A stretch of DNA of 64,000 nt from Sphingobacteriales bacterium (lineage in GTDB: Bacteria; Bacteroidota; Bacteroidia; Sphingobacteriales; Sphingobacteriaceae), in assembly GCA_025353765.1 (NCBI GenBank), contig JANXOD010000008.1, forward strand, positions 1 to 64,000, in the 5' to 3' direction. This document shows, piece by piece, positions 39,096 to 47,585 of the stretch (positions are counted from its first letter, which is position 1; the number at the start of each line of letters is the position of its first letter). A program made the translations under genes and the position numbers. The notes under the pieces were generated by a model. The model worked only from the letters and a program-made list of their open reading frames with translations. It did not search any database and was not told the origin of the DNA.

Positions 39096-41915
39096 TTATT
39101 GGATAATCATTTTTACTGTCCTAAAAGTGGTTATTGAAGATATAGCCACAACATATGCTCCTTTCTGTAAGCCTGTCCAATCGTATGCTTCTTTATATAA
39201 AGTGCCTTTACTATCAATATTTAAACTAATTACCTTTTTCCCGGTTATATCAAAAACTTCTACTAACAGCTTTTCTTTAGGAGGATTTAATAAATTCAGA
39301 GTTATTAAGCCAGTACTTGGATTGGGATAAACATCAACCTCGTAAGTACTTTTAGTTTTATCTGTAATAGGTGGTACAACTGGTGGTATGACTGGCGGAA
39401 TAATTACAGTTCCATTTCCCATCTGAAAATTAAGTACACCGGAAGGTGAGGCTGTTAAATTACCGGATGCAGATTGTGTTACCGTTACAGTTGATGAGTT
39501 ATAATCAACTTGATAAACTTTGTTTGGGCCTAATCCGCATAATGAATGTTGTGTATTGACCGGACCATTGAAAGAATAGGAAGCCATAGTAATGGGTGGC
39601 GGATATTTAGCTGTGCTATTATTGAATAATACTACTTCAGTATTTCCATTAACCTGCACGATAGACCCTTCCATATTATTTTCGTTAGTAGTTATTGCAG
39701 TAGTTACCATTTCTGTAGAAGCTAACCCTCCGGGCTGCATAACCGTCAAAATATCTTGCTTAATCGGATTCCCGTAAACACTGACTTCTGCCCGCCAGGT
39801 ATAAGTTTTGGTTACTAGAGGATCCAGATCAATATGTTCGTTTACTTTTGCAATAGTTACAGCAGCAGGAAGAACAGTATGTACATATAATTTAGAATTA
39901 TCCATAGTAGCAGTAATATTATTGCCACTTACAATGGGGCTTTCCATAAAATGCCAACGTAGATGCTTTGGATACTGGTTTGATGGATTGTTCTTCGCAA
40001 GGAATTTATCGTATACTACAAATATGTTAGAATTTCTAAGGTATAAAAATGAGCGGTAATAATATCTTAATGTTCGTTGGGAGGTGTCTGGGTTAGAATA
40101 ACTTACAAAATATGCACTGGTTAGATCTGTACGGAAATAAGAAAAAATATCATTTTGTTCTTCATGCGTAGGCTCATCATAACCATAAGCAGTTTGCCCA
40201 CCTCTCATGCCAGCATGGGTAGCATTGTCAGAATGCAAAGGGTTATCATAGTCATTGCCATCATCAATAAATAAGGTATTGCTATAGCTATTCGCATAAG
40301 TATATGTTGTCCCTCCACTTATACCATTTTGGCCGAAACCAGTTCCCTGCCCAACTTCATTGGCACCTACTAATAAATGGTCGTCTCCGTCATGAGCATC
40401 CCCTCTAATTATTTTAAAATGTCCGGCATTATTATGATTATGCTGATCATAAACACCAGCACCTAAGTCCATAGTGCACCAGGTTGCCGTATCACTCCAG
40501 TTGGTACGCATATAAAATTTATGCAGGCCTGAATTAATAGGAACAGCAGAAAATAAATTTTGTGAAGGAATAGGATAATAGGGCGGATAATTAAAAAGAG
40601 CTGATGGGCGTGTTGTGTTTTTATATAATAATTTTTCCCAGTTTAATTCAAAATAACCAAGGCTAGAGCCTGCCAAGTTTACCGGTTTAATCCAATTGGT
40701 ATAAAATTCCTGAATTTTAGGGCCTGCCGGGTGCCCTTCTGAAATAGCTGCTAAGCGAAGAGGTAAAGCATAAGCTGCCACACAGCCTAAGAATGAGCCG
40801 TTATCATTACTGTTATCATATTGAAATCTATTTGGAGTGTAAGCGTGTACTAGTGCTTCTGATGATTTATCAAAATAAGATCTTAAACTATCAGCAATAA
40901 CTTCAGTAGTTGAACTTTTCACCAAAAAGCAGTAATCTATCAAAAAATTGTTTGATTCTCCGCCATAGCTCCAACCTTGTACAGGAATTCCATCTTTTTG
41001 AGGTGCAGCTAAATAAGTATGGGGACCAAGGTATGATTGGGGGGCGGACGCAGCGGACGGAAGGCCTCCCGTAAAAGATTGCTTAAAATAATTAAATGGC
41101 AAATCGCTAGGGGATAATGAACCACTTTGTGTTCCCAAAACTCTTGCCCTGGCAAAATCTATCATTTGTTGAGAGTAAGTACTGCCATTTTTTGAATGGC
41201 TATCACCCGCTATCGCATAGCCCATATAAGCTGCACATACTAAATGTCCTATATAATAATTTCCAGTTGTCCCATATTGAATTTGATTCACTCCATGATT
41301 AGGGTCTCGCATATAATCAAACCAATCTTCCATTACATGAATTAAGGCAGCTTTGCGGGTAGGGCCTAGTTCGTCATAACACCAATCATAGATAATACCA
41401 ATGGCTTTTCCAACATGTCGTGTAGCATAAGCACTATTAAATTGGAATATGTTAGCACCATTATTATTTGCCTTAGGTGGATAGGCGGCATAAGCTGCAA
41501 TAATGACATCTGCAAATTGCATTAATTTATCAGAATAAGCAGTTTTATTAATGCCAGGATTATTTGTTTTGGTCAATTGGTGGGCCATTCCAAGCGCCAT
41601 GGCTGCGGCTTCCCATTCACTTCCGCAATATGAATAGAAAATAGAGGAAGTACCATAATAGGCATTAGATGAGGCGCTATTCACATCCCATGGTATAACT
41701 GTACCTGTTGTATACTTATCTGCTTCTGCTTTTAAAGCTATCCAATCTGGATCATTAATACTCTTCTTTGTTAGTAATGACGCTTTGGTAGTAGCATCTA
41801 AAAAAATGCGTGGATGAGCAGAAGTAACTGGTTTTTGAGCAAATGATGGGGAGCTATATAGAATAATAAAGGGAAAAAAGCAAGAAAAGCAGTAAAATAA
41901 TATATTTTTTTTCAT
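39096..41915 (-). CDS. Secreted heparinase II/III- or alginate-lyase-like polysaccharide lyase with T9SS sorting domain
   Basis: A 939-aa exported enzyme (signal peptide ending SPSFAQKP). Residues 35-400 look like an (alpha/alpha)n toroid (SAHPRIFLDATTKASLL, EAAAMALGMAHQLTK, AIGIIYDWCYDEL). A beta-rich heparinase-II/III-type part follows with YDQHNHNNAGHFKIIRGDAH, whose His/Asn residues suit a metal or catalytic site. The end (DVYPNPSTGLITLNLLNPP to KGAYVVAISS) is a T9SS sorting domain after a Pro/Val linker. It probably breaks uronic-acid-containing polysaccharide outside the cell. The substrate cannot be assigned. Two inverted repeats precede the gene. Confidence 0.8.
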   Translation of the reverse strand: MKKNILFYCFSCFFPFIILYSSPSFAQKPVTSAHPRIFLDATTKASLLTKKSINDPDWIALKAEADKYTTGTVIPWDVNSASSNAYYGTSSIFYSYCGSEWEAAAMALGMAHQLTKTNNPGINKTAYSDKLMQFADVIIAAYAAYPPKANNNGANIFQFNSAYATRHVGKAIGIIYDWCYDELGPTRKAALIHVMEDWFDYMRDPNHGVNQIQYGTTGNYYIGHLVCAAYMGYAIAGDSHSKNGSTYSQQMIDFARARVLGTQSGSLSPSDLPFNYFKQSFTGGLPSAASAPQSYLGPHTYLAAPQKDGIPVQGWSYGGESNNFLIDYCFLVKSSTTEVIADSLRSYFDKSSEALVHAYTPNRFQYDNSNDNGSFLGCVAAYALPLRLAAISEGHPAGPKIQEFYTNWIKPVNLAGSSLGYFELNWEKLLYKNTTRPSALFNYPPYYPIPSQNLFSAVPINSGLHKFYMRTNWSDTATWCTMDLGAGVYDQHNHNNAGHFKIIRGDAHDGDDHLLVGANEVGQGTGFGQNGISGGTTYTYANSYSNTLFIDDGNDYDNPLHSDNATHAGMRGGQTAYGYDEPTHEEQNDIFSYFRTDLTSAYFVSYSNPDTSQRTLRYYYRSFLYLRNSNIFVVYDKFLAKNNPSNQYPKHLRWHFMESPIVSGNNITATMDNSKLYVHTVLPAAVTIAKVNEHIDLDPLVTKTYTWRAEVSVYGNPIKQDILTVMQPGGLASTEMVTTAITTNENNMEGSIVQVNGNTEVVLFNNSTAKYPPPITMASYSFNGPVNTQHSLCGLGPNKVYQVDYNSSTVTVTQSASGNLTASPSGVLNFQMGNGTVIIPPVIPPVVPPITDKTKSTYEVDVYPNPSTGLITLNLLNPPKEKLLVEVFDITGKKVISLNIDSKGTLYKEAYDWTGLQKGAYVVAISSITTFRTVKMIIQ

Positions 41916-41937
41916 GATTGAATTATTATTTCAATCA
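41915..41937 (-). repeat. 8-bp inverted repeat at the lyase start codon
   Basis: TGATTGAA (41915-41922) and TTCAATCA (41930-41937) with a 7-base spacer; the arm touches the ATG at 41915-41913. It could fold over the translation start. Confidence 0.45.
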
Positions 41938-41949
41938 AAAATAAAAAAA

Positions 41950-41995
41950 AATAATTAAGTTATAGTAAATTTATTGCTTTTATAACTTAATTATT
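41950..41995 (-). promoter_or_regulatory. 15-bp perfect inverted repeat upstream of the lyase gene
   Basis: AATAATTAAGTTATA (41950-41964) is perfectly matched by TATAACTTAATTATT (41981-41995), with 16 bases between. It may be a two-half operator or a leader hairpin controlling the lyase gene. Confidence 0.5.
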
Positions 41996-42045
41996 ATACA
42001 ACATATTGTCAAACTTTAAAAAAATATTGGGCTTTAAAAATATAG

Positions 42046-42077
42046 AAAGTCTCTAAATATCATTATTTAGAGACTTT
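42046..42077 (-). terminator. Hairpin at the left edge of the 42.1-kb scar
   Basis: AAAGTCTCTAAAT (42046-42058) pairs with ATTTAGAGACTTT (42065-42077) around a 6-base loop; a T-rich stretch follows in the leftward direction. It probably ends the leftward transcript from the COG4705/two-component operon. Confidence 0.8.
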
Positions 42078-42100
42078 TGAATCCAGATAAACTGAAGGTT

Positions 42101-42196
42101 GTCGCCCTGCCTGTACAAATTTCGAATCTATTTCTAGCAGATTTGAAGCTACTAGTGAAATTGATTGCTTAAAAAATTTTAGCCGAAATAAGAACT
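42101..42196 (-). repeat. Scar repeat A, copy 1
   Basis: About 96 bases that match 51286-51380 at close to 90% with one single-base gap; most differences are transitions. Both copies lie in the same orientation. On the minus strand a reading frame is open to a nearby stop and encodes FVQAGR near its end in both copies, so A may derive from the 3' end of a gene. It lies directly beside repeat B copy 1. Confidence 0.85.
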
Positions 42197-42201
42197 AATG
42201 A

Positions 42202-42257
42202 ATAGTCAACGAAAAGTGATTTTATCTGCCTACAATAATTTATAGTTAAAGATGTAA
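42202..42257 (-). repeat. Scar repeat B, copy 1: decayed copy of the fic promoter region
   Basis: 49 of 56 bases match 59291-59346, the upstream region of the fic gene, in the same orientation. The palindromic operator of that region is partly degraded here (AACTATAAATTATTGTAGGC on the minus strand). No fic coding sequence follows; only 5 bases separate it from repeat A. Confidence 0.85.
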
Positions 42258-42271
42258 TGTTATTTTCTTTT

Positions 42272-42540
42272 TTACACGGTAATCGCATTATGTTCCTCCA
42301 GTTTGCCAAAAAGATAACCTGTATCGTGAAGCCATGCAGCAGCAGATAATATAAAAAGTTCTTCCTCATCTAAGTTCTAATTAGCAGGTATTTCGCCAGT
42401 TCTTGTACTACACTTTGCGTATGAATAAGATTGTGGTATTGTAATTCAGGAGTTTCAAGTTCATTATATAATTGAGTAACGTATTCACTTACTGCTTGTG
42501 ATAAAACAAGATTAGACATAGCTTGATAAATGGTCAGCAT
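42272..42540 (-). pseudogene. Truncated, frameshifted HD-domain phosphohydrolase gene
   Basis: From an ATG at 42540, 3 bases after the COG4705 stop, the frame encodes LVLSQAVSEYVTQLYNELET then YHNLIHTQSVVQELAKYLL, the first His region of an HD domain. It stops at 42370. A shifted frame continues NLDEEELFILSAAAWLHD and TGYLFGKLEEHNAI, giving the HD motif itself, and ends at 42272. A single frameshift near 42375-42390 joins the two. The C-terminal half is missing where repeat B begins 14 bases further on, so the gene was probably cut by the insertion that left the scar. Confidence 0.7.
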
Positions 42541-42543
42541 ACC

Positions 42544-43344
42544 TTACGTTTGAGCTTTTATCACATCTTTTTTGGTTATCGAGAGATAAATTACTGTTAT
42601 TAAAATTGCAGTAAGAAAAATAATACTTGTTATTACTGTTCCGAGACCTAACCCACCATCAGCATGTGCCTGTGAAAGATAATCACCTATTGAAGCACCA
42701 AGAGGACGGGTTAAGATATACGCTAACCAAAATGCCAGGATGGTATTTAATTTAAAAATTTTATATGATAAATAGATTATTGCAATTGCCCCTGCAAAAA
42801 TGAGTGCTGAAAGTAAATATCCTAGTTTTAGACTCTCAGCTAATAAATCTCCTGCTGCTGTACCCAATGCAAATGTGAAAAGTATCGCCAGCCAATAAAA
42901 CATCTCTCTTCGTGAATTATTTATCTTATGAACTGATAATGTTTTCTCATAAAAATACCAAACTGATAAGGTGATAATTAAAGCAAGCGCAAAAATAATC
43001 GTAGTTGTTACCAGTGATACTCCAAAATTATCTGTTAGATTATCTGTAATTAAAGTACCAACTATACTTATTAAAACAACTGCAAGCCAGTAAATACTGG
43101 GCACATACTTATTTACTTTAAATTGAAAATAAAGTACAATAATTAGAATGAATGCCATTATTGCTGAAGTGCCTGTTAATCCCAGACCTAAATTTTCATT
43201 TAAAAAATCTGCAGCAGTTTCACCAACAGTAGTACATAAAACTTTGATGACCCAAAAATAAAACGTGATCTGAGGAACTTTATTTAAAGTTTCTCTAACC
43301 ACTAATTTAAGCGGAGTGTTAGGTTGTAGATCATTTTTATTCAT
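42544..43344 (-). CDS. COG4705 membrane protein (paralogue of 50467-51234)
   Basis: A 266-aa protein with about eight membrane helices arranged as four repeats, each holding a T-x-G-x-x-x-x-D-x-L-like motif: TTVGETAADFLNE, GTLITDNLTDN, LGTAAGDLLAES and LGASIGDYLSQA, each followed by a 'lGl'-type turn. The family is uncharacterised. The repeated Gly/Asp motifs inside helices suggest a transporter or metal path. It lies in a leftward operon after a histidine phosphatase, and a related gene lies 7 kb away facing the other way. Confidence 0.8.
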   Translation of the reverse strand: MNKNDLQPNTPLKLVVRETLNKVPQITFYFWVIKVLCTTVGETAADFLNENLGLGLTGTSAIMAFILIIVLYFQFKVNKYVPSIYWLAVVLISIVGTLITDNLTDNFGVSLVTTTIIFALALIITLSVWYFYEKTLSVHKINNSRREMFYWLAILFTFALGTAAGDLLAESLKLGYLLSALIFAGAIAIIYLSYKIFKLNTILAFWLAYILTRPLGASIGDYLSQAHADGGLGLGTVITSIIFLTAILITVIYLSITKKDVIKAQT

Positions 43345-43361
43345 AATTAGATTTTTACAAA

Positions 43362-43922
43362 TCAGTAATTACATTTATCAGCAGGGCTTAAATTTTCTAT
43401 ATCTCTTTTCAATACTGCTATTCCTTTTTCAAATGTTATAATAAGAATTGAATCATAATCATTATCAGCCCATTGAATATTCTCTTTAATGCCTAACTCC
43501 TTAAGTATTTTTGAAATGTGCTTATGTTCCCATACCAACAGAACCGTGCCATTTAAGTATTTGATTGCGTTTGCAATGGTTTTACTTTCGGATTCATCAT
43601 ATTTGGTATTAATGTCCATATAATGCTGTATAGCATAGGGCGAAATAGTTTGGAACATTCTAGAATGATTAGTAGAGTTTCCATTTTTTAATGCAGGAAC
43701 CAATATGTGATCAATTACACCAAACTTTTTATTCAGAACTTCTGGAAGCTGTAAGGACCTGTTTAAACCTTTGCAGGACAGGTTATCTCCGTGTTCAGGT
43801 TTTTCGCCATGCCTGATAAATATAATTTTCTTAGCTGTTACACTTGAAGTAGATTGACTAAAACAACTGCTGGAATAAACAATTGCTATAGAAAATACTA
43901 TCATTTTTAATTTCCAGTTCAC
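43362..43922 (-). CDS. Exported histidine phosphatase family protein
   Basis: A 186-aa protein with a signal peptide (MIVFSIAIVYSSSCFS) and the phosphoglycerate-mutase-like catalytic start IIFIRHGEKPEHGDNLSCKG, where the RHGE His would be phosphorylated. The second His is in VLLVWEHKHISKILKEL. The proteins of this group with RHGEKP are small and of unknown substrate. It would act in the periplasm. It is within the operon of the two-component system, after the PepSY-like gene. Confidence 0.8.
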   Translation of the reverse strand: MNWKLKMIVFSIAIVYSSSCFSQSTSSVTAKKIIFIRHGEKPEHGDNLSCKGLNRSLQLPEVLNKKFGVIDHILVPALKNGNSTNHSRMFQTISPYAIQHYMDINTKYDESESKTIANAIKYLNGTVLLVWEHKHISKILKELGIKENIQWADNDYDSILIITFEKGIAVLKRDIENLSPADKCNY

Positions 43923-43984
43923 TTTCTATAAATTTTAAATACTACAAATTATTAACCATTGAAGTAATACCGGTGAAAATATAT

Positions 43985-44425
43985 TTAATCTTTTTTTATA
44001 TACTTACCATTAAAATCAAAGATTAAATCTTTCCCTTTTATTTCAACCTCATAAGTTTGCGCACCTGCAGCATCTGTAACTTTTCCTACCTCTTTTATCT
44101 TTGCTCCTTTATAATTTTTAGCTATGTATGGCGCAATAGACTTTGGCAATGAACTAACAGGAATTGCTTCTACCATTTCAATGAAAGTACCTGAAGGGGT
44201 AAACATAACAGAATGATCTTCATTCGACTTGCCACCCCAATTGGCTTCATAATTTCCCTTTTCTTTTTCCCACGTAACTTTTTTTGCATCAGGATATTTT
44301 TTTGCAAGTGCTGTTTTAACAGCTGCTGGTACATCAATTTTTTCTGAACCTTTTTCTTCCTTCTGAGCGAAAGAAGCGGTATTTAAAGCAATGAGAATTG
44401 CTAATACTGAAAATAATCTTTTCAA
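43985..44425 (-). CDS. Periplasmic PepSY-like (DUF2874) protein
   Basis: About 146 aa from a TTG start at 44425, which gives a proper signal peptide (LKRLFSVLAILIALNTASFAQ). An upstream in-frame ATG at 44500 would add 25 residues before the signal and seems unlikely. The mature part has two PepSY-like repeats: VPAAVKTALAKKYPDAKKVT with WEKEKGNYEANW, and LPKSIAPYIAKNYKGAKIKE with YEVEIKGKDLIFDFNG. These proteins often sit beside two-component systems in Bacteroidota and may sense or bind at the envelope. It follows the sensor kinase gene by 81 bases. Confidence 0.75.
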   Translation of the reverse strand: MKRLFSVLAILIALNTASFAQKEEKGSEKIDVPAAVKTALAKKYPDAKKVTWEKEKGNYEANWGGKSNEDHSVMFTPSGTFIEMVEAIPVSSLPKSIAPYIAKNYKGAKIKEVGKVTDAAGAQTYEVEIKGKDLIFDFNGKYIKKD

Positions 44426-44506
44426 AACTTTTATTTTAAATGAATAAAGAACAAATCTAAAAATACATTCTGGTAAAAATTTGAAGATTGAATCCGCCAA
44501 CCAAAA

Positions 44507-45763
44507 CTAAAAGTTAATTGTTGTTGCATGGATGGAATCAGCATAAGAGTATTTAATATCAAAATTATATCTATCGCAAATCTTTTTTACTATGGATAAT
44601 CCCAAACCTAATGAATCGGAAGTGACTTTATCTTTTTTAAACCTTTCAAATAATGCTGAGGGGTTGCTGATTAAAGGTATACCAGTATTAAAGATATTTA
44701 AAGATTGCGTTGTTAATGTAATTTGAATACAGCCATCATCATAATTGTGTTTAATTGCATTCGTTATAAGATTTACAATTAATATTTGGGCAAGGTCTTC
44801 GTTGATAATTAGCTTTACATCTGCTTTAATATCTTTTGAAAGGTTTATTTGTTTTGCTGTGATAAGTTCTTCAAAATTATTAAGATGTTTGCTAGTAATA
44901 TCGCTAATATCAACTTCATCATTTTCAGTAAACTGCCTATTCTCAATCTTTGTTAATAGTATAAGTGATTGATTCAATTTCGAGAGCCTGTTGGTAGTTT
45001 CATATATTGATTGTATTGTATCCATTTGTTCTTCTTTCAAATTTTCTGACTGACTTAGTAATTCGAGTTTTGATTTAATGATAGCTAATGGTGTTTGTAT
45101 CTCATGTGATGCATTTTCTGTAAAATTTTTTATTTCTTCATAATCCTGACTTACTTGATTAGTCATTATGTTTACAGCGTCATTTAGCTCTTTAAATTCA
45201 TTAATATCGCTGTCTTCAAGATCAATTTTTTCTTTACCAGATAGATTGAATTTTTTAATTTGATGAAGGGTAGAATTAAATGGCTTCCATAGTTTACTTA
45301 ATAAAAATCTATTAATTAAAAAGAGTGATACAAGCAATATTAAAGCAATTGCAAGGGAGATAGTTAGTATTAACTGTATAAGGTCTTCTGTTTCCTCAAG
45401 AGATCTTCTTATTACAATTTTGTATTTTTTATTCCCCGCATTTACACCAAATTGCAGCTGCCGGTATGAAACATTTTCGTCTTGCTGTTTATTAAAAATG
45501 TTGATAGTGCTAAATGTGCGTAAAGTTTTTGCATCAGTAGCGGGCAAAAATTCCTCCTGTTCATCTTTGTAATTTGTAGGCTCAGGCAATTGGTTATTTT
45601 CTTTAGCATAGTTTGTAATTTCCCGCTCTTCAACCTTCACGTTTTTATCCAACTGGTGTACTAATACAGCTCTTATAAAAAAATAATAGCAGATAGCACT
45701 TAGCAACAAAACAATTACTGTGGCGATTGCATTAGCCCTGTTATATTTGACAATTAGTTTCAT
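44507..45763 (-). CDS. Sensor histidine kinase
   Basis: A 418-aa membrane kinase. Two membrane segments (about 13-31 and 137-158) bracket a small periplasmic sensor domain. The H-box is ENASHEIQTPLAIIKSK near residue 217. The N-box (LIVNLITNAIKHNYDD), F-box (FERFKKD) and G2-box (SLGLGLSIVKKICDRY) follow. It would phosphorylate the response regulator gene product, whose stop overlaps its start by 4 bases. It most resembles OmpR-class kinases that respond to envelope signals. Confidence 0.92.
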   Translation of the reverse strand: MKLIVKYNRANAIATVIVLLLSAICYYFFIRAVLVHQLDKNVKVEEREITNYAKENNQLPEPTNYKDEQEEFLPATDAKTLRTFSTINIFNKQQDENVSYRQLQFGVNAGNKKYKIVIRRSLEETEDLIQLILTISLAIALILLVSLFLINRFLLSKLWKPFNSTLHQIKKFNLSGKEKIDLEDSDINEFKELNDAVNIMTNQVSQDYEEIKNFTENASHEIQTPLAIIKSKLELLSQSENLKEEQMDTIQSIYETTNRLSKLNQSLILLTKIENRQFTENDEVDISDITSKHLNNFEELITAKQINLSKDIKADVKLIINEDLAQILIVNLITNAIKHNYDDGCIQITLTTQSLNIFNTGIPLISNPSALFERFKKDKVTSDSLGLGLSIVKKICDRYNFDIKYSYADSIHATTINF

Positions 45764-46431
45764 ATGTCAGAAAATTTATACCCCATCCCGTATATGGATT
45801 TTATATAATCAATCTGACCTGCATCAAATAATTTTTTGCGAAGGTTTTTGATATGCGTATAAATAAAATCGTTGTTGCCTTCCATACCATCCCCCCAAAG
45901 ATGTTCTGCTATTGCATTTTTAGAAATTACCTTTTTTTTATTGCTCACAAAGTATAAAAGGAGCTCATATTCTTTTTTAGTAAGCTCCAGGTGTTTATTG
46001 TAAATAGTAACAATTTTTGCTTGTGTATCAATGCTTATGCAATTAAATTTTACTAAATGGTTACCATCAAATTTTTTACGCCTTATAATGGCAGCAATTC
46101 TTGCACTTAATTCTGAAAGATGAAAGGGCTTTGGCAAATAATCATCTGCGCCCAACGTAAGCCCTTTTACTTTGTCATCTAAAGAATTTTTTGCAGAAAT
46201 AATAAGCACGCCATCCATTTTTTTATTCGCTTTTAATTCCTTTAAAATTTCAAGACCACTCCCACCCGGTAAAGTAATGTCTAATAAAATACAGTCATAA
46301 TCATATTGTTCAGTTTTTGCTAATGCACTATGAAATGTGTTGGCAACTTCACATAAATAATCCTCACTTTTTAAGTAAGTAGCAATGCTCTTACTCAATT
46401 CTTTTTCATCTTCTATAATAAGGATTTTCAT
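45760..46431 (-). CDS. OmpR/PhoB-family response regulator
   Basis: A 223-aa two-domain regulator. The receiver has the acidic pocket (ILIIEDEKELSKSI), the phospho-Asp in YDCILLDITLPGGSG and the Lys in DDYLPKPFHLSEL. The C-terminal winged helix ends NDFIYTHIKNLRKKLFDAGQ. It is the first gene of the leftward operon and is divergent from the PAP2 gene, with 96 bases between. It may therefore control both directions. Confidence 0.93.
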   Translation of the reverse strand: MKILIIEDEKELSKSIATYLKSEDYLCEVANTFHSALAKTEQYDYDCILLDITLPGGSGLEILKELKANKKMDGVLIISAKNSLDDKVKGLTLGADDYLPKPFHLSELSARIAAIIRRKKFDGNHLVKFNCISIDTQAKIVTIYNKHLELTKKEYELLLYFVSNKKKVISKNAIAEHLWGDGMEGNNDFIYTHIKNLRKKLFDAGQIDYIKSIYGMGYKFSDI

Positions 46432-46527
46432 TATTATTGTTGTAAATTATGGAATGAGGTTGAAGAAAACTGAAGTATAAAGGTAGTTCTTCAATTTTTC
46501 TACAGAATTGTACCTAATTTTTGTCTT

Positions 46528-47508
46528 ATGAAATATGCCCATAAAAAGTTATTTTTGATACCTTTTTTTCTGATCTTGTTTTCTCCGTTTTTGGCTTTCT
46601 CACAAAAAGATACGTTAATAAATAAATTAGACAGCCTAAGTAAAAAAACTGATAGTTTGGGAGGGCAACTTAATAATATAAATCCAAAAGCTTACAATAA
46701 AAAAACTGCACTTTCGGTAAATACATATTTTACATTATTAGGCAGTGATCTTAAGCAGGCATTTACCAAACCTTTTCATATGAAAAGAAAAGATTGGTTG
46801 AGATTTGGAAAGTTTGCGATTTTTACTGGCGCTATGATGTTTGCAGATAAGCCTATTCAAAAATTTACTGTAGAACATATTAGTAATAACACGGCAATAA
46901 GGAATATAAGTAAAAACATTACTACCTTTGGAGGAGTAGGTGAAATAGCAACTCTGACTGCCTTTGGAGCTTATGGAGTTATTTTTAAAAAGTCTAAGAT
47001 GGTTACAACGACGCTATTAGCAACACAGTCTTATATTACAGCAGCGGCAGTAGAAAATGTTCTTAAATTTTTATCAGGAAGAACAAGACCTTCAGTTTAT
47101 TATAATGGAGAAGAACCAAAGCCAAGATTTTTAGGACCTTTTTCAAAAACTGGAACAGATGCTAATGGAAAAAAATTGTACAGTTCTTTTCCTTCCGGAC
47201 ATACGACGGTTGTTTTTGCAGCAGCTACTGTTTTTGCCAAAGAGTATAGTGATAAACCCTTAGTACCGATACTCGCATATAGTGTAGCTACCCTTGTTGG
47301 TATAAGCAGAATTATTGAGAATGCTCATTGGACTACAGATGTTATTGCAGGAGCAGCATTAGGATATTTAAGTGGACGGCTGGTTGTAAATAATTATCAC
47401 AGGTATGCAAAAATTAAAGCCCCTAATCAAAATAAAGGAACAATTTCATTTAATTTAAATTATATGCAGGGGTCAATTATGCCAGGCTTTATTTATAAAT
47501 TTAAGTGA
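46528..47508 (+). CDS. PAP2-family phosphatase, exported
   Basis: A 326-aa protein with a signal peptide (LFLIPFFLILFSPFLAFSQ). The three PAP2 motifs are complete: KFLSGRTRPSVY, SFPSGHTTVVFAAA and SRIIENAHWTTDVIAG, so the phosphatase is probably active on lipid or nucleotide phosphates at the envelope. Hydrophobic helices lie between motifs. It begins the rightward operon that includes the TonB-type protein and lies opposite the response regulator gene. Confidence 0.88.
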   Translation: MKYAHKKLFLIPFFLILFSPFLAFSQKDTLINKLDSLSKKTDSLGGQLNNINPKAYNKKTALSVNTYFTLLGSDLKQAFTKPFHMKRKDWLRFGKFAIFTGAMMFADKPIQKFTVEHISNNTAIRNISKNITTFGGVGEIATLTAFGAYGVIFKKSKMVTTTLLATQSYITAAAVENVLKFLSGRTRPSVYYNGEEPKPRFLGPFSKTGTDANGKKLYSSFPSGHTTVVFAAATVFAKEYSDKPLVPILAYSVATLVGISRIIENAHWTTDVIAGAALGYLSGRLVVNNYHRYAKIKAPNQNKGTISFNLNYMQGSIMPGFIYKFK

Positions 47509-47585
47509 CATAACGAGTGCTACATTATGAATTTCTGCTCCAAATTTTCTCCAGAATCATAAGTAATATTTGCAAAAATATTTTG

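Noticed and set aside
42169-42369. Small leftward open frame of about 66 codons
   Set aside because: It crosses the HD-gene relic out of frame and runs through repeats B1 and A1; it has no family pattern.
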